DNA of 64,000 bases from Mesorhizobium sp. INR15 (GCF_015500075.1 NZ_CP045496.1:2738001-2802000), one strand, 5' to 3'; positions 17,745 through 26,039 are shown, counted from the stretch's first letter. Notes: generated from the letters alone by a model not told the origin. Numbers and translations: made by a program.

Positions 17745-19082
17745 TTACGACGTGAGCCCGGGCTCATGGGCATCCAGCCAGCGCCAGGCATCCTGGGTTG
17801 TCTGGAAAATCTGATCATTGGTGTCCGGCGTGACGGACCGGTCGAGATCCTTCAGTCCGCTGGCCGTCACGACCGCAACCACGCGGTCCGTCGCGGCGAT
17901 GATGCCCTTTTGGCGCAATGTCGAGATCGCGATCAGCGGTGTAACCGATGCGAGTTCGGCAAAGATCCCTTCCTCGCGGGCAAGGCGCTCCTGCATTGCG
18001 ACCAGACCCTGGTTGCCAACAGGCACGGCGTGGCCGTGGGATTCGCGAAGCGCCTTCAACGCCTGGAAAGTGCTGCGCGGCGTGCCGATCGAGACGGCAA
18101 GGCTGTCGAAGACCATTTGACGATCCGCCAGCGCATCGGCGCCGCTCGCGAGCGCCGCTGCCAGCGAACCATGCACTTCCGCCGCGACGAGCCTGGGAAG
18201 GCGCGTGATCGCGCCGTGTGCGAACAGCTCGCAAAAGCCTGACCAGAGGCCGGACAAAGCATCGCCATAGCAGACCGGCAGGACGCACCAGTCCGGTGCG
18301 GTGCCACCCGATTGCTCCACGATCTCGTAGGCCATCGTCTTGTAGCCTTCTATTCCGAGCGGATGGCTTCCAACGACGGGGCCGTGATAGGGGGAGGCGA
18401 TGAACCAGTCGTAGCGGTTCGCCGCCTGCGCAAGCAGCGACCATCGATCCATTTTGGTGACCAGCGGGAGAACCGTCGCGCCATATTTGCGGATCTGCGA
18501 GAGCATCGCGCCGGCGGATCCCGCGAAGGTGGTGACGATGCATTTCAGTCCAGCCCGGGCAGCGTAAGCGGCCAGCGAAGCGCCGGCGTTTCCCGACGAG
18601 GCGGTCGCGACGATCTTTGCGCCACGGGCTCGCGCGACGCTGACGGCGACGGTCGAGAAGCGGTCCTTATGCGACCAGGTCGGGTTGCGGCCCTCGTCCT
18701 TGATTGCAAGGTCTGCCACGCCGAGAAAAGCGCCGATGCGCGGCGCCGCGAGCAGCGGCGTCAGGCCTTCGCCCAGCGTCACGGCGTCCTCGGCCGCGCA
18801 AGGCAGCATCGGTGCGAAACGCCATAGCGAGCCTGCTGTGCTGGCGCTGCCGAGCGGGTGAGGGGGCGCAGGCGAATATACCGGCCGGAGATTTGCCGGC
18901 GCGGTTGCGCGGCACGTTTCGCATCCTCTGGAGTCGATGGCGAGATCGGCTGGATAGGCGGCGCCGCATCGGATGCAGGCGAATTCAGTGAGCCGGTTTC
19001 GATCCACGTCACTGCTGCTTCCTTCGACCTTGGAATGCGCGGATCTGCTGCTCAAGACCTCGCGAAACGGCCGGCTCGTCAT
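17745..19082 (-). CDS. Threonine-synthase-like PLP enzyme with zinc ribbon
   Basis: This 445-aa fold-type II enzyme resembles threonine synthase (ThrC). It begins with a Cys4 zinc ribbon (CIRCGAAYP and CETC, about residues 36-59). The PLP-lysine motif is NPTWSHKDRFS, in place of the usual NPTGSFKDR, and the phosphate loop is ASSGNAGASLAAYAARAG. The ATG at 19082 follows AGGA. It converges on the SbnA-like gene, and its own upstream end faces the XRE operator. The altered motif suggests a substrate other than phosphohomoserine, possibly a phospho-amino acid or a diamino acid. This is inference. Confidence 0.8.
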   Translation of the reverse strand: MTSRPFREVLSSRSAHSKVEGSSSDVDRNRLTEFACIRCGAAYPADLAIDSRGCETCRATAPANLRPVYSPAPPHPLGSASTAGSLWRFAPMLPCAAEDAVTLGEGLTPLLAAPRIGAFLGVADLAIKDEGRNPTWSHKDRFSTVAVSVARARGAKIVATASSGNAGASLAAYAARAGLKCIVTTFAGSAGAMLSQIRKYGATVLPLVTKMDRWSLLAQAANRYDWFIASPYHGPVVGSHPLGIEGYKTMAYEIVEQSGGTAPDWCVLPVCYGDALSGLWSGFCELFAHGAITRLPRLVAAEVHGSLAAALASGADALADRQMVFDSLAVSIGTPRSTFQALKALRESHGHAVPVGNQGLVAMQERLAREEGIFAELASVTPLIAISTLRQKGIIAATDRVVAVVTASGLKDLDRSVTPDTNDQIFQTTQDAWRWLDAHEPGLTS

Positions 19083-19160
19083 GGCAATTCCTTTTCCAGG
19101 AAACGATGAATTCGCCGGTCGTTTCAAACAGTCAACGGTACGGCTGTCAATGCGGAATGT

Positions 19161-19187
19161 GCACTATAGTGTGTCGCACCATAGTGC
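19161..19187. promoter_or_regulatory. Probable XRE operator (paired palindromes)
   Basis: Arm gcactatagtg (19161-19171) and arm caccatagtgc (19177-19187) form an inverted repeat with one mismatch around TGTCG. The left arm contains a perfect 10-bp palindrome, CACTATAGTG, and the right a near copy, so two operator sites may sit about 16 bases apart. It lies between the divergent threonine-synthase-like gene and the XRE gene, 23 bases before the XRE start. Confidence 0.65.
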
Positions 19188-19209
19188 GCGCCGTAGCATC
19201 CGTTGTTTG

Positions 19210-19476
19210 ATGAAACTTCGCGGCGTTTTCGGTCTGAACGTGCAGCGGCTGCGCAGGGAAAGAAAACTCTCGCAGGAGCAGCTGTCTTTCATTTCGGGGC
19301 GCACGCGGGCTTATATCAGCAGCGTCGAGGCCGGCCGCCGCAACGCCACTCTGGACACGGTCGAAATCCTGGCAAAGGCCTTGGGCGTCGAACCGGCGGA
19401 GTTGATTTCGGCAAGCCAGGGACATCGGCGGCCTGCTCGCGTGGCGAAACAGGTTGCATCAAAATCAGCCGAGTGA
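19210..19476 (+). CDS. XRE-family helix-turn-helix regulator
   Basis: This 88-aa single-domain repressor has the HTH_3 fold: LNVQRLRRERKLSQEQLSF, then GRTRAYISSVEAGRRNATLD and VEILAKALGVEPAELI. It has a short basic C-terminal tail and no sensor domain. The ATG at 19210 (MKLRGVF) places the domain at the extreme N-terminus, as is normal. The paired palindromes just upstream suggest that it represses itself and possibly the divergent PLP-enzyme gene. LuxR-type quorum-sensing genes follow on the same strand after 164 bases. Confidence 0.88.
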   Translation: MKLRGVFGLNVQRLRRERKLSQEQLSFISGRTRAYISSVEAGRRNATLDTVEILAKALGVEPAELISASQGHRRPARVAKQVASKSAE

Positions 19477-19640
19477 CGTGATCAGCGTTCGATAGGTTAT
19501 TGAACTGGCTAATATTTCTTTGTATTTGCCCCGGCTAATGAATCCTTCAGTATACATTCGCAGCAAGTCCCATTGAAGGTGACGTCTCTGCTCGCTTAAG
19601 TTGTTGCCGGGATTGGGCCTGACATTGGTCGAGGTCTCCA

Positions 19641-20369
19641 ATGGAAAATGATAGTATTGGTGAGCTCTTTGCAGCGATTTCAAGGATCGACACTGGGCGG
19701 TCGGCGGATGCGATCCTGCAAGAGTTTCGCTCTGCCATGGCGCGATACGGACTGCGTCATTTTCTGATTACCGGTTTGCCCGTCCCGCATGACACGGCCT
19801 GGCAGCGAGAGATTCTGGGCGATGGCTGGCCGCCCGAATGGTCCCTTCGCTACCTCAAGGAAGATCATTTTCCGCACGATCCCTGCGTGGCGCAATGCCG
19901 GCATTCGCCCCAGCCGTTCCGGTGGAACGACCTGCCGGCGGGAAGGATGCTCGCGCGCGCGAAACTGGTGATGGACGAGGCGGCGGAGTTTGGAATGCGG
20001 GAAGGCATCTGTGTCCCCATTCACGTGCCACTGGCGGGTCCAGGCGTCGTCACCGCCGCGAGTGATCGGATCGACGTGCCGGCGAGCGCATTGCCACTTA
20101 TCGAAACGCTTTGCGTCCACACGTTCCGACGTCTCTCGGGGCTGGAAGCGAGCGGCCAAGGCAGTGGGGCCGCGCCCCTGACGGCGCGTGAGCGCGAACT
20201 GCTGCAATGGAGCGCGGAGGGCAAGTCGAACGAAGACATAGCCTGCATCCTCGGCCTGACCCGGAACACGGTCGAAAGTCATCATCGCAACATTCGCGGC
20301 AAGCTCGATGCGATCAACGTTTCGCATGCCATTGTCAAAGCTCTGCGAAGGCAGGAAATCCAGATTTAG
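19641..20369 (+). CDS. LuxR-family quorum-sensing regulator
   Basis: This 242-aa protein has an N-terminal autoinducer-binding domain (residues about 20-160) with aromatic and acidic positions typical of acyl-homoserine-lactone binding (PPEWSLRYLKEDHFPHDPCV, then PFRWNDL). A C-terminal GerE/LuxR helix-turn-helix follows (LTARERELLQWSAEGKSNED and ILGLTRNTVESHHRNIRGKL). The ATG at 19641 follows a GAGG sequence. It sits 65 bases upstream of the synthase gene and should form a sensor-synthase pair with it. In Mesorhizobium ICEs such pairs can control excision and transfer, but no lux-box was recognised here. Confidence 0.92.
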   Translation: MENDSIGELFAAISRIDTGRSADAILQEFRSAMARYGLRHFLITGLPVPHDTAWQREILGDGWPPEWSLRYLKEDHFPHDPCVAQCRHSPQPFRWNDLPAGRMLARAKLVMDEAAEFGMREGICVPIHVPLAGPGVVTAASDRIDVPASALPLIETLCVHTFRRLSGLEASGQGSGAAPLTARERELLQWSAEGKSNEDIACILGLTRNTVESHHRNIRGKLDAINVSHAIVKALRRQEIQI

Positions 20370-20434
20370 CAATACCTGAATACCGTCATACGTGCGCCAA
20401 GCGCGGTTTCCTACGACGTCCGGCTGGAGGCGTC

Positions 20435-21049
20435 ATGGTTCGTATTCATCTGGTTACCTGGGCAAACAGGAAGCACTACAGGAAACTTCTGGAGCGCTAT
20501 TTTCGCATCAGGTACGACATTTACGTCAGGCAGAGGCGGTGGCGCGCCGTCGCGCGGCCGATCAACATCGAGATCGACGCCTTCGATACCGAGCATGCGC
20601 GGTATCTTCTGGCGCTTGATACCAACGGCAAGATCGTTGGTGGCTCGCGCCTTGTCCCGACGCTGGAGCCGCATTTGATGAGCGAGGTGTTTCCTGTTCT
20701 CGCCGGGGGAACGCCTCCGCGAGCCGCGGATATATTCGAATGGACGCGTTTCTTCGTCATCCCTACGCTTCGCACGGCAGGTGCGTCTTCGCCTGTCGCG
20801 GGGCTGGTCCTGTGCGGCCTTCTCGAAACGGCTCAAAGACTCGGAATCCGACAGATCAGCGTTGTCTGTGAAGCGTTCTGGCCGAAACGCCTGCGCGCAC
20901 TTGGCTGGACCCTGACTGAGCTGGGCGCGGTTCTTGAACATCCCGACGGAGACATTGTCGCACTTCTGATCGACGTCACGCTTCAGGCAATCCAGGCGAC
21001 GCGCCGTGCCTATTCCATCAGCGGAGCCATCCTCGCGGATGAGGCTTAG
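20435..21049 (+). CDS. Acyl-homoserine-lactone synthase (LuxI family)
   Basis: This 204-aa autoinducer synthase retains the family's conserved residues: the Arg and Trp region LERYFRIRYDIYVRQRRW, EIDAFDTEHARYLLAL with the invariant acidic residues, GSRLVPT, and FEWTRFFV. The spacing of these blocks resembles BjaI/RpaI-like synthases more than plasmid TraI. The ATG at 20435 has CTGGAGG at 20424-20430. It lies downstream of the LuxR gene and before a PhoB-like regulator. The signal structure cannot be predicted from the sequence. Confidence 0.92.
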   Translation: MVRIHLVTWANRKHYRKLLERYFRIRYDIYVRQRRWRAVARPINIEIDAFDTEHARYLLALDTNGKIVGGSRLVPTLEPHLMSEVFPVLAGGTPPRAADIFEWTRFFVIPTLRTAGASSPVAGLVLCGLLETAQRLGIRQISVVCEAFWPKRLRALGWTLTELGAVLEHPDGDIVALLIDVTLQAIQATRRAYSISGAILADEA

Positions 21050-21171
21050 CCCGGCCGATACGCAAGCGGTTGGGGGGAAGTTCGCGGACCGCCGACTGTT
21101 GTAGCGTATTGTGTCGCGCCCGCGAGCGCGGTAGTCAGCCTTATGGCGCGGCAAACCCTGTTCTTCCCCTT

Positions 21172-21867
21172 ATGAGGCCCCTTGTCCTGATATCCTCAAA
21201 GGATCCGGATTTTTTCCTGGTCTTCGGACACATACTTTCGGTCGCGGGCTTCGACACACAGCTCACCGGAGACAAGGAAGTCGCCCGCCTCACCGAGGTG
21301 GCAAAGCCACTCGCGGTGATCCTGGACTGCCAGGCGGGCGACGGTGCTGTCATAAAACAGTGCATCTTGTTGAAGTCGACCGCGGCAACGAACGGCACCC
21401 CGGTCGCGGGCCTGGTCGCGCCAGGTTCCGGCAAGCTGCACCTGGATCTGATCAAGGCCGGCGTCGACGAGATCTTTTCGCGGCCGTTCGCGCCGGAACA
21501 GCTTCTAACCTGGCTGCAGGGCAGGGCCGGCACAGCAAAGCTGTCACGCGAAACTGTATCCGGCGACCTGGTACAGGGTGATTTTCGGCTGGAGCACAGG
21601 ACCCACCAGACCTTCTTCAGGCAAAAAGAGATCATGATGCCGCCGATCGAGTTCAGGCTGTTACGCAGCCTTCTGGCGAATCCCGGCAAGGTCTTCAGCC
21701 GGGAAGCGCTCGTTGCGACCGCGTGGCCGGAACACGCGGCCGCGACCGACGTGCGGGGTGTCGACGTGCATATCGCACGGTTGCGCAAAAGGCTGCGCGC
21801 CTGCGTCGGGAGCGATGTGATCAGGACCGTCCGCTCGGCCGGGTATGCCTTCGCGCCGGATTGGTAA
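21172..21867 (+). CDS. PhoB/OmpR-type response regulator with degenerate receiver
   Basis: This 231-aa protein has an N-terminal receiver and a C-terminal winged helix (FRLLRSLLANPGKVFSREAL, VRGVDVHIARLRKRL, IRTVRSAGYAFA). In the receiver, Asp in VILDCQAGDG sits at the phosphorylation position. The usual acidic pair near the N-terminus is reduced (SSKDPDF), and the conserved Lys-Pro has become Arg-Pro (FSRPF). Phosphorylation may therefore be weak or absent. The start at 21172 gives the standard family length. No histidine kinase is adjacent; it follows the LuxI gene by 122 bases. Confidence 0.85.
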   Translation: MRPLVLISSKDPDFFLVFGHILSVAGFDTQLTGDKEVARLTEVAKPLAVILDCQAGDGAVIKQCILLKSTAATNGTPVAGLVAPGSGKLHLDLIKAGVDEIFSRPFAPEQLLTWLQGRAGTAKLSRETVSGDLVQGDFRLEHRTHQTFFRQKEIMMPPIEFRLLRSLLANPGKVFSREALVATAWPEHAAATDVRGVDVHIARLRKRLRACVGSDVIRTVRSAGYAFAPDW

Positions 21868-21944
21868 CCGGCAGGCACTTTCAGCCAGATCAGGCAATCG
21901 CGTTTGTTCGATGCGATTCCTGCTGGCCTTCAGGCCGCGTCCTC

Positions 21945-22715
21945 TCAATGTCTCAGGATCGTATCGAGGAACAGCCGGGCGCGCGGATGAGCGGTCGCCG
22001 CGAAAAAGTCTCTGGAAGCAGCGTGCTCGACAATGCGGCCCGCATCCATGAAAACAACCTCATCCGCGACTTCGCGTGCGAAGGCCATCTCGTGGGTGAC
22101 GCAGATCATGCTCACGCCGTCTCGCGCCAGCGCGGTCATGACGTCAAGCACTTCCTTGATCATTTCCGGGTCGAGAGCCGAGGTGGGTTCATCGAAAAGC
22201 ATGATGCTTGGATCGAGGCAAAGAGCGCGCGCGATCGCCACCCTCTGTTGTTGCCCGCCCGATAGCTGAGCGGGATAAGCGTTCGCTTTTTCAGGGATGC
22301 GCACTGCTTCCAGATGATGCATCGCGATCTCCTGCGCCTCGCGTGCCGATTTGCCAAGCACCCGCCGCAGCGCCAGCGTACAGTTTGCCAGTACGGTGAA
22401 GTGGGGAAAGAGGTTGAAACTCTGGAACACCATGCCAGTTTGCCGGCGCGCAGTCGCCGCGTCGCGAGCGCCTCGCCCCAGCGTCAGTCCCTGGACCTGA
22501 ATTGCCCCCTTCTGGAAATGCTCAAGACCGTTGATGCAACGGATCAGCGTCGACTTGCCGGAGCCCGAGGGCCCGCAAACGACAATGCGTGCACCCATTC
22601 GAACGGTCAGGTCGATGTTGTTCAAGACGTGCAAGGGGCCGAACCATTTGTTCAGGCCTTCGATCCGGACAATGGGTTTTGGCTGAGCCGCCGAAAGGGT
22701 GTCTTGAGCTGGCAT
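21945..22715 (-). CDS. Polar amino-acid ABC transporter, ATP-binding protein
   Basis: This 256-aa GlnQ/EhuA-type ATPase energises the importer. Walker A is GPSGSGKST, the Q-loop is MVFQSFNLFPHFTV, the signature is LSGGQQQRVAIARAL, Walker B is IMLFDEPTSALDP and the switch His is VTHEM. It is the last gene of an operon with two permeases; its start overlaps the stop of the preceding permease. The binding protein is encoded separately at 14582-15445. Confidence 0.94.
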   Translation of the reverse strand: MPAQDTLSAAQPKPIVRIEGLNKWFGPLHVLNNIDLTVRMGARIVVCGPSGSGKSTLIRCINGLEHFQKGAIQVQGLTLGRGARDAATARRQTGMVFQSFNLFPHFTVLANCTLALRRVLGKSAREAQEIAMHHLEAVRIPEKANAYPAQLSGGQQQRVAIARALCLDPSIMLFDEPTSALDPEMIKEVLDVMTALARDGVSMICVTHEMAFAREVADEVVFMDAGRIVEHAASRDFFAATAHPRARLFLDTILRH

Positions 22716-23374
22716 CAGCGGCGCCCGGTTGCAAGCAGACGCTGCTCGATGCGCTTGACCCCATAGGAAATGACAAGCGCCAGCGCGAGAAACAGAATGC
22801 CGGCGACGGTGAGCGGCTCGGCGTACCGATAGGTTTCGGATGCGATGTCAAAAGCACGTCCCAGCATTTCCGGCACGGCCAGAATCGCGAGATAGGGGGT
22901 CGCCTTGAGGATCGACACGAGGTAGTTGCCCAGCGGCGCGGCGATGTTGCGCAGCATCTGCGGTGCGATGACGAAAATGACCGTATCGCGGCGGTTGAGC
23001 GACAACGCTCGTGCCGCTTCCTGCTGGCCCTTCGGGATAGCATCGATGCCAGCCTTGAAGACCTCGGCGAGGTAACCGCTGTAGTAGAGGCTGAGCGCCA
23101 GGATGCCCACCGTCATGGCACCAAGACGGATCCCATAGAAGGGCAGGACGAAATACAGGAAATACAGCCAGGCCAGAACCGGCGTCGAGCGGATAAAGTC
23201 GATCAGAAAGCGCACGGCAAGGCCTGGCACGCCGCCCCCGCGGCGGATCATTTCGAAGCCAAAGCCGACAACCGAGGCGCCCACGCAACTCAAAACGGTG
23301 GCAATCAGGGTGGCCCCGATCGCCCCGAGAATGGTCGGGATCGTCGATAATGCGAAGCCTGCGTCAAATCCCAC
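22715..23374 (-). CDS. Polar amino-acid ABC transporter, permease 2
   Basis: This 219-aa HisM/GlnP-type inner-membrane permease has about five helices. The EAA loop reads AGIDAIPKGQQEAARALSLN and faces the ATPase. The GTG at 23374, preceded by AGAGGA, overlaps the upstream permease stop by 11 bases and gives the same length as that permease. A longer frame upstream is non-homologous. It pairs with permease 1 as the heterodimeric channel. Confidence 0.9.
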   Translation of the reverse strand: MGFDAGFALSTIPTILGAIGATLIATVLSCVGASVVGFGFEMIRRGGGVPGLAVRFLIDFIRSTPVLAWLYFLYFVLPFYGIRLGAMTVGILALSLYYSGYLAEVFKAGIDAIPKGQQEAARALSLNRRDTVIFVIAPQMLRNIAAPLGNYLVSILKATPYLAILAVPEMLGRAFDIASETYRYAEPLTVAGILFLALALVISYGVKRIEQRLLATGRR

Positions 23375-24023
23375 GGGATGTTCCTCTTCCGGAGTTGATC
23401 CGCGCCTCAAGCCACCGGCCTGCGAGCGCGATCGGATAGCAGACGACGAAGAAGGCAAGCAGCAGCGCCGAATAGATCGCGACCGGATTGTATTCTGTCT
23501 GCGCGATTTCCTTGGCGCGGAACGTCATGTCCGTCAGCGTCACCAACGACACGAGCGCCGTCGCCTTGACGAGCTGTATAAGGGTGTTGACGAAGGTCGG
23601 GCTCATGGCAACGAGGGCCTGCGGCAGCTCGACCAGGAGCAGAATCCTTGAGCGTGAGAGGCCGAGCGCCATGCCGGCTTCGCGTTGGCCGGCAGGCAGG
23701 GACTGCAGGCCGGCGCGAACGGCCTGGCTGGCATAGCCGCCGGCGTTGAGACCGAGCACAAGGGCACTGACCGTCAGCGCCGACAAAGTGACCCCAACGA
23801 CTGGCAGCACATAGTAGAAGACGAACAGCAACACGATGACCGCGGAACTGCGCCAGAACTCGATCACGGCGGTGACCAGAAAGCGTGTTATCCCACGGCT
23901 CAGAAACTGCGCGATGCCAAAAACAAGCGCGAAGGGAACCGCGAACACCAGGCCGTAAGCGGTGACCGCCGCCGTGGTGCGAAGCCCTTGCAGAATGCCG
24001 AGCCAGATATCGAACGTGCTCAC
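23364..24023 (-). CDS. Polar amino-acid ABC transporter, permease 1
   Basis: This 219-aa HisM/GlnP-type permease is the first gene of the operon. Helices begin at ILQGLRTTAAVTAYGLVFAV. The EAA loop is RAGLQSLPAGQREAGMALGL. The GTG at 24023 follows AGGTGG at about 7 bases and starts the protein at VSTFDIWLGI, as in homologues. The open frame continues to 24221 but that extension has no permease similarity and is probably leader. A palindromic operator lies about 200 bases upstream. Confidence 0.88.
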   Translation of the reverse strand: MSTFDIWLGILQGLRTTAAVTAYGLVFAVPFALVFGIAQFLSRGITRFLVTAVIEFWRSSAVIVLLFVFYYVLPVVGVTLSALTVSALVLGLNAGGYASQAVRAGLQSLPAGQREAGMALGLSRSRILLLVELPQALVAMSPTFVNTLIQLVKATALVSLVTLTDMTFRAKEIAQTEYNPVAIYSALLLAFFVVCYPIALAGRWLEARINSGRGTSRGI

Positions 24024-24220
24024 AGGGCGCCACCTGCCTTCGCGATGCGGGATAGCGACGTCAAGGGGACCGGTACCTCCCGATGGCATCCGAAACAGCC
24101 GGTTGTTCGCCGAGGCATTCCCGAACCCGACCTCATGACATCCTCCGTATCGGCAAGGGCGATCGGCTGGATGACCATCCGTCGCTGGCTCCTGATAGAT
24201 CGAGCAGTCGATGCTTGTCA

Positions 24221-24258
24221 ATAAACATGTACAAATTATTGCATTTGTACATGTTTAT
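24221..24258. promoter_or_regulatory. Perfect 16-bp inverted repeat, putative operator of permease operon
   Basis: Arms ataaacatgtacaaat (24221-24236) and atttgtacatgtttat (24243-24258) are perfectly complementary around TATTGC. Each arm contains the short palindrome TGTACA. The AT-rich composition, its place upstream of the permease genes, and the shared ATGTACAAA before the binding-protein gene suggest a dimeric repressor site, perhaps of GntR type. Confidence 0.65.
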
Positions 24259-24442
24259 AAGAAAGAGCTGATCAGGCGCCATGCAACGTCATGGCTTCTC
24301 CTCCGTGACGCCGCCGTTCGCTTCTCTTTGCACGCCATGCCACGGGGAGGACCGAAAGGTGTTGAACCGGGCTGATCCGGGGTCTTCTTGATCGTCCCCG
24401 GCCGGGACCTTTCCGATTGTTCCCGGCCGAGACAGGGACAAG
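24259..24442. other. Right edge of the second cargo block, upstream of trbB
   Basis: The stretch carries two imperfect copies of a CCCGGCCGGGAC-like element (around 24393-24430) just before trbB. No gene is supported. The junction between cargo and trb backbone should lie in here or just to its left. Confidence 0.35.
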
Positions 24443-25426
24443 ATGGTCATCTCGCATAGCAATACCGAGGGAATGGCGCGCAGTTCGCGCATGTTGCGCA
24501 CCGCGCTTGGACCAGCCATCACGCGGTTCCTTGACGACCCAGCAATCGTGGAAGTCATGCTGAACCCGGATGGCCGCATCTGGGTGGACAGGCTTTCGCA
24601 AGGGCTGGCCGATACGGGAGAAACGCTGCGGCCTGCCGATGGCGAGAGGATCGTGCGGCTCGTCGCTCATCATGTCGGCGCCGAAGTGCATTCCGGTTCC
24701 CCGCGCGTCTCGGCCGAGCTGCCGGAAAGCGGTGAGCGTTTCGAAGGCCTGTTGCCGCCGGTGGTCGCAGCACCTGCCTTCGCGATCCGCAAACCCGCCG
24801 TCGCCGTGTTCACGCTTGATGATTATGAGGCGGCAGGCGTCATGACCGCTGGCCAGGCCGCGATCCTGTGCGCCGCCGTTGCTGGGCGCGCCAACATCCT
24901 CGTCGCCGGCGGCACCTCGACCGGCAAGACGACGCTGGCCAACGCACTGCTGGCCGAGGTCGCAAAAGGTGTGGACCGGGTTGTCCTCATCGAGGACACC
25001 CGCGAACTGCAATGCGCCGCTCCCAACCTTGTCGCCCTGCGCACCAAGGAGGGCGTCGCCACGTTGTCCGACCTTGTTCGCTCCTCGCTGCGCTTGCGGC
25101 CCGATCGCATCCCCATCGGCGAGGTGCGCGGCGCCGAGGCGCTGGATCTCCTGAAGGCATGGGGCACCGGGCATCCTGGCGGCATCGGCACCCTTCATGC
25201 CGGTTCCGGGATTGGCGCCCTGCGTCGGCTGGAGCAGCTGGTCCAGGAAGCCGTCGTCACCGTCCCGCGCGTGCTGATCGCCGACACAATAGACCTTGTC
25301 GCGGTCCTCGCCGGTCGCGGTTCAGCGCGACGGCTGACCGAGCTCACACGCGTCGAAGGGCTCGGGCCCGATGGCGATTACCGCACCGTTGAAGCCAGCT
25401 TGAACAACACGGGAGAGAATTCATGA
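24443..25426 (+). CDS. trbB: Conjugal transfer ATPase TrbB (VirB11-like)
   Basis: This 327-aa traffic ATPase of the mating-pair apparatus is soluble or peripheral on the inner membrane. Walker A is [14 protein letters not shown] near residue 155, the Asp box is [12 protein letters not shown], Walker B is [16 protein letters not shown] and the His box [12 protein letters not shown]. It begins the trb operon, and its stop overlaps the trbC start. In related elements it follows the CopG gene directly; here the cargo block separates them, so it needs its own promoter, which I could not identify. Confidence 0.95.
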   Translation: MVISHSNTEGMARSSRMLRTALGPAITRFLDDPAIVEVMLNPDGRIWVDRLSQGLADTGETLRPADGERIVRLVAHHVGAEVHSGSPRVSAELPESGERFEGLLPPVVAAPAFAIRKPAVAVFTLDDYEAAGVMTAGQAAILCAAVAGRANILVAGGTSTGKTTLANALLAEVAKGVDRVVLIEDTRELQCAAPNLVALRTKEGVATLSDLVRSSLRLRPDRIPIGEVRGAEALDLLKAWGTGHPGGIGTLHAGSGIGALRRLEQLVQEAVVTVPRVLIADTIDLVAVLAGRGSARRLTELTRVEGLGPDGDYRTVEASLNNTGENS

Positions 25427-25758
25427 TCCGCATGCTCGCGCGCCTGTGCCGCGATCGCGTCACCACCGCCGCGGTCACTCTTGCCGTCAGCCTCGTGCTG
25501 GTGCCGGCAGCCCATGCGTCGGGCTCATCGATGCCGTGGGAGCAGCCGCTTGAGAAGATCCTGCAATCGGTCGAAGGACCGGTCTCCAAGATCATGGCCG
25601 TCATCATCATCATCGTCACCGGGCTGACATTGGCATTTGGCGACAGCTCTGGCGGCTTCAGGCGGCTGATCCAGATCGTTTTCGGCCTGTCCATCGCCTT
25701 TGCCGCGTCGAGCTTCTTCCTGTCGTTCTTTTCCTTCGGCGGCGGGGCACTGATCTGA
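25423..25758 (+). CDS. trbC: Conjugal pilin TrbC (VirB2-like)
   Basis: This 111-aa propilin has a signal-like hydrophobic N-terminus ending AHASGSSMPWEQPLEKI. Two further membrane segments follow (IMAVIIIIVTGLTLAF and IVFGLSIAFAASSFFLSFFS). The processed subunit would polymerise into the conjugative pilus. It overlaps trbB by four bases and abuts trbD. Confidence 0.9.
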   Translation: MIRMLARLCRDRVTTAAVTLAVSLVLVPAAHASGSSMPWEQPLEKILQSVEGPVSKIMAVIIIIVTGLTLAFGDSSGGFRRLIQIVFGLSIAFAASSFFLSFFSFGGGALI

Positions 25759-26039
25759 TGGCGACGGCTTTCGAACAACTCGATGCCGTGCCGGGCTGGA
25801 CGGTTCCCCTTCATCGGGCGCTGAGCGAGCCAATCCTGCTTGGCGGCGCGCCCCGCGCGATCGCGATCCTCAACGGCACTCTTGCCGGTGCGGTCGGCCT
25901 TGGGCTGCGGCTCTGGCTGGCCGGCCTCCTCATCTGGGCCCTCGGCCACTTCTGCGCGGTCTGGGCCGCCCGGCGCGATCCGCTGTTTTTCGAAGTCGCG
26001 CGACGGCACCTGCGGCTGCCCGCGCATCTCGCGGTTTGA
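25758..26039 (+). CDS. trbD: Conjugal transfer protein TrbD (VirB3-like)
   Basis: This 93-aa inner-membrane protein of the mating channel starts VPLHRALSEPILLGGAPRAI, the TrbD signature. One long hydrophobic hairpin follows (residues about 38-72). The start codon shares a base with the trbC stop and trbE follows after nine bases. Confidence 0.9.
   Translation: MATAFEQLDAVPGWTVPLHRALSEPILLGGAPRAIAILNGTLAGAVGLGLRLWLAGLLIWALGHFCAVWAARRDPLFFEVARRHLRLPAHLAV

Noticed and set aside
19465..19683. 72-aa minus-strand frame between the XRE and LuxR genes
   Set aside because: Its composition is protein-like (QWDLLRMYTEGFISRGKYKE), but it overlaps both neighbours antisense and has no good ribosome binding site or known family.
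23364..24221. Longer 285-aa form of permease 1
   Set aside because: The 66 extra N-terminal residues are not permease-like. The GTG at 24023 has a ribosome binding site and gives the same length as the partner permease.
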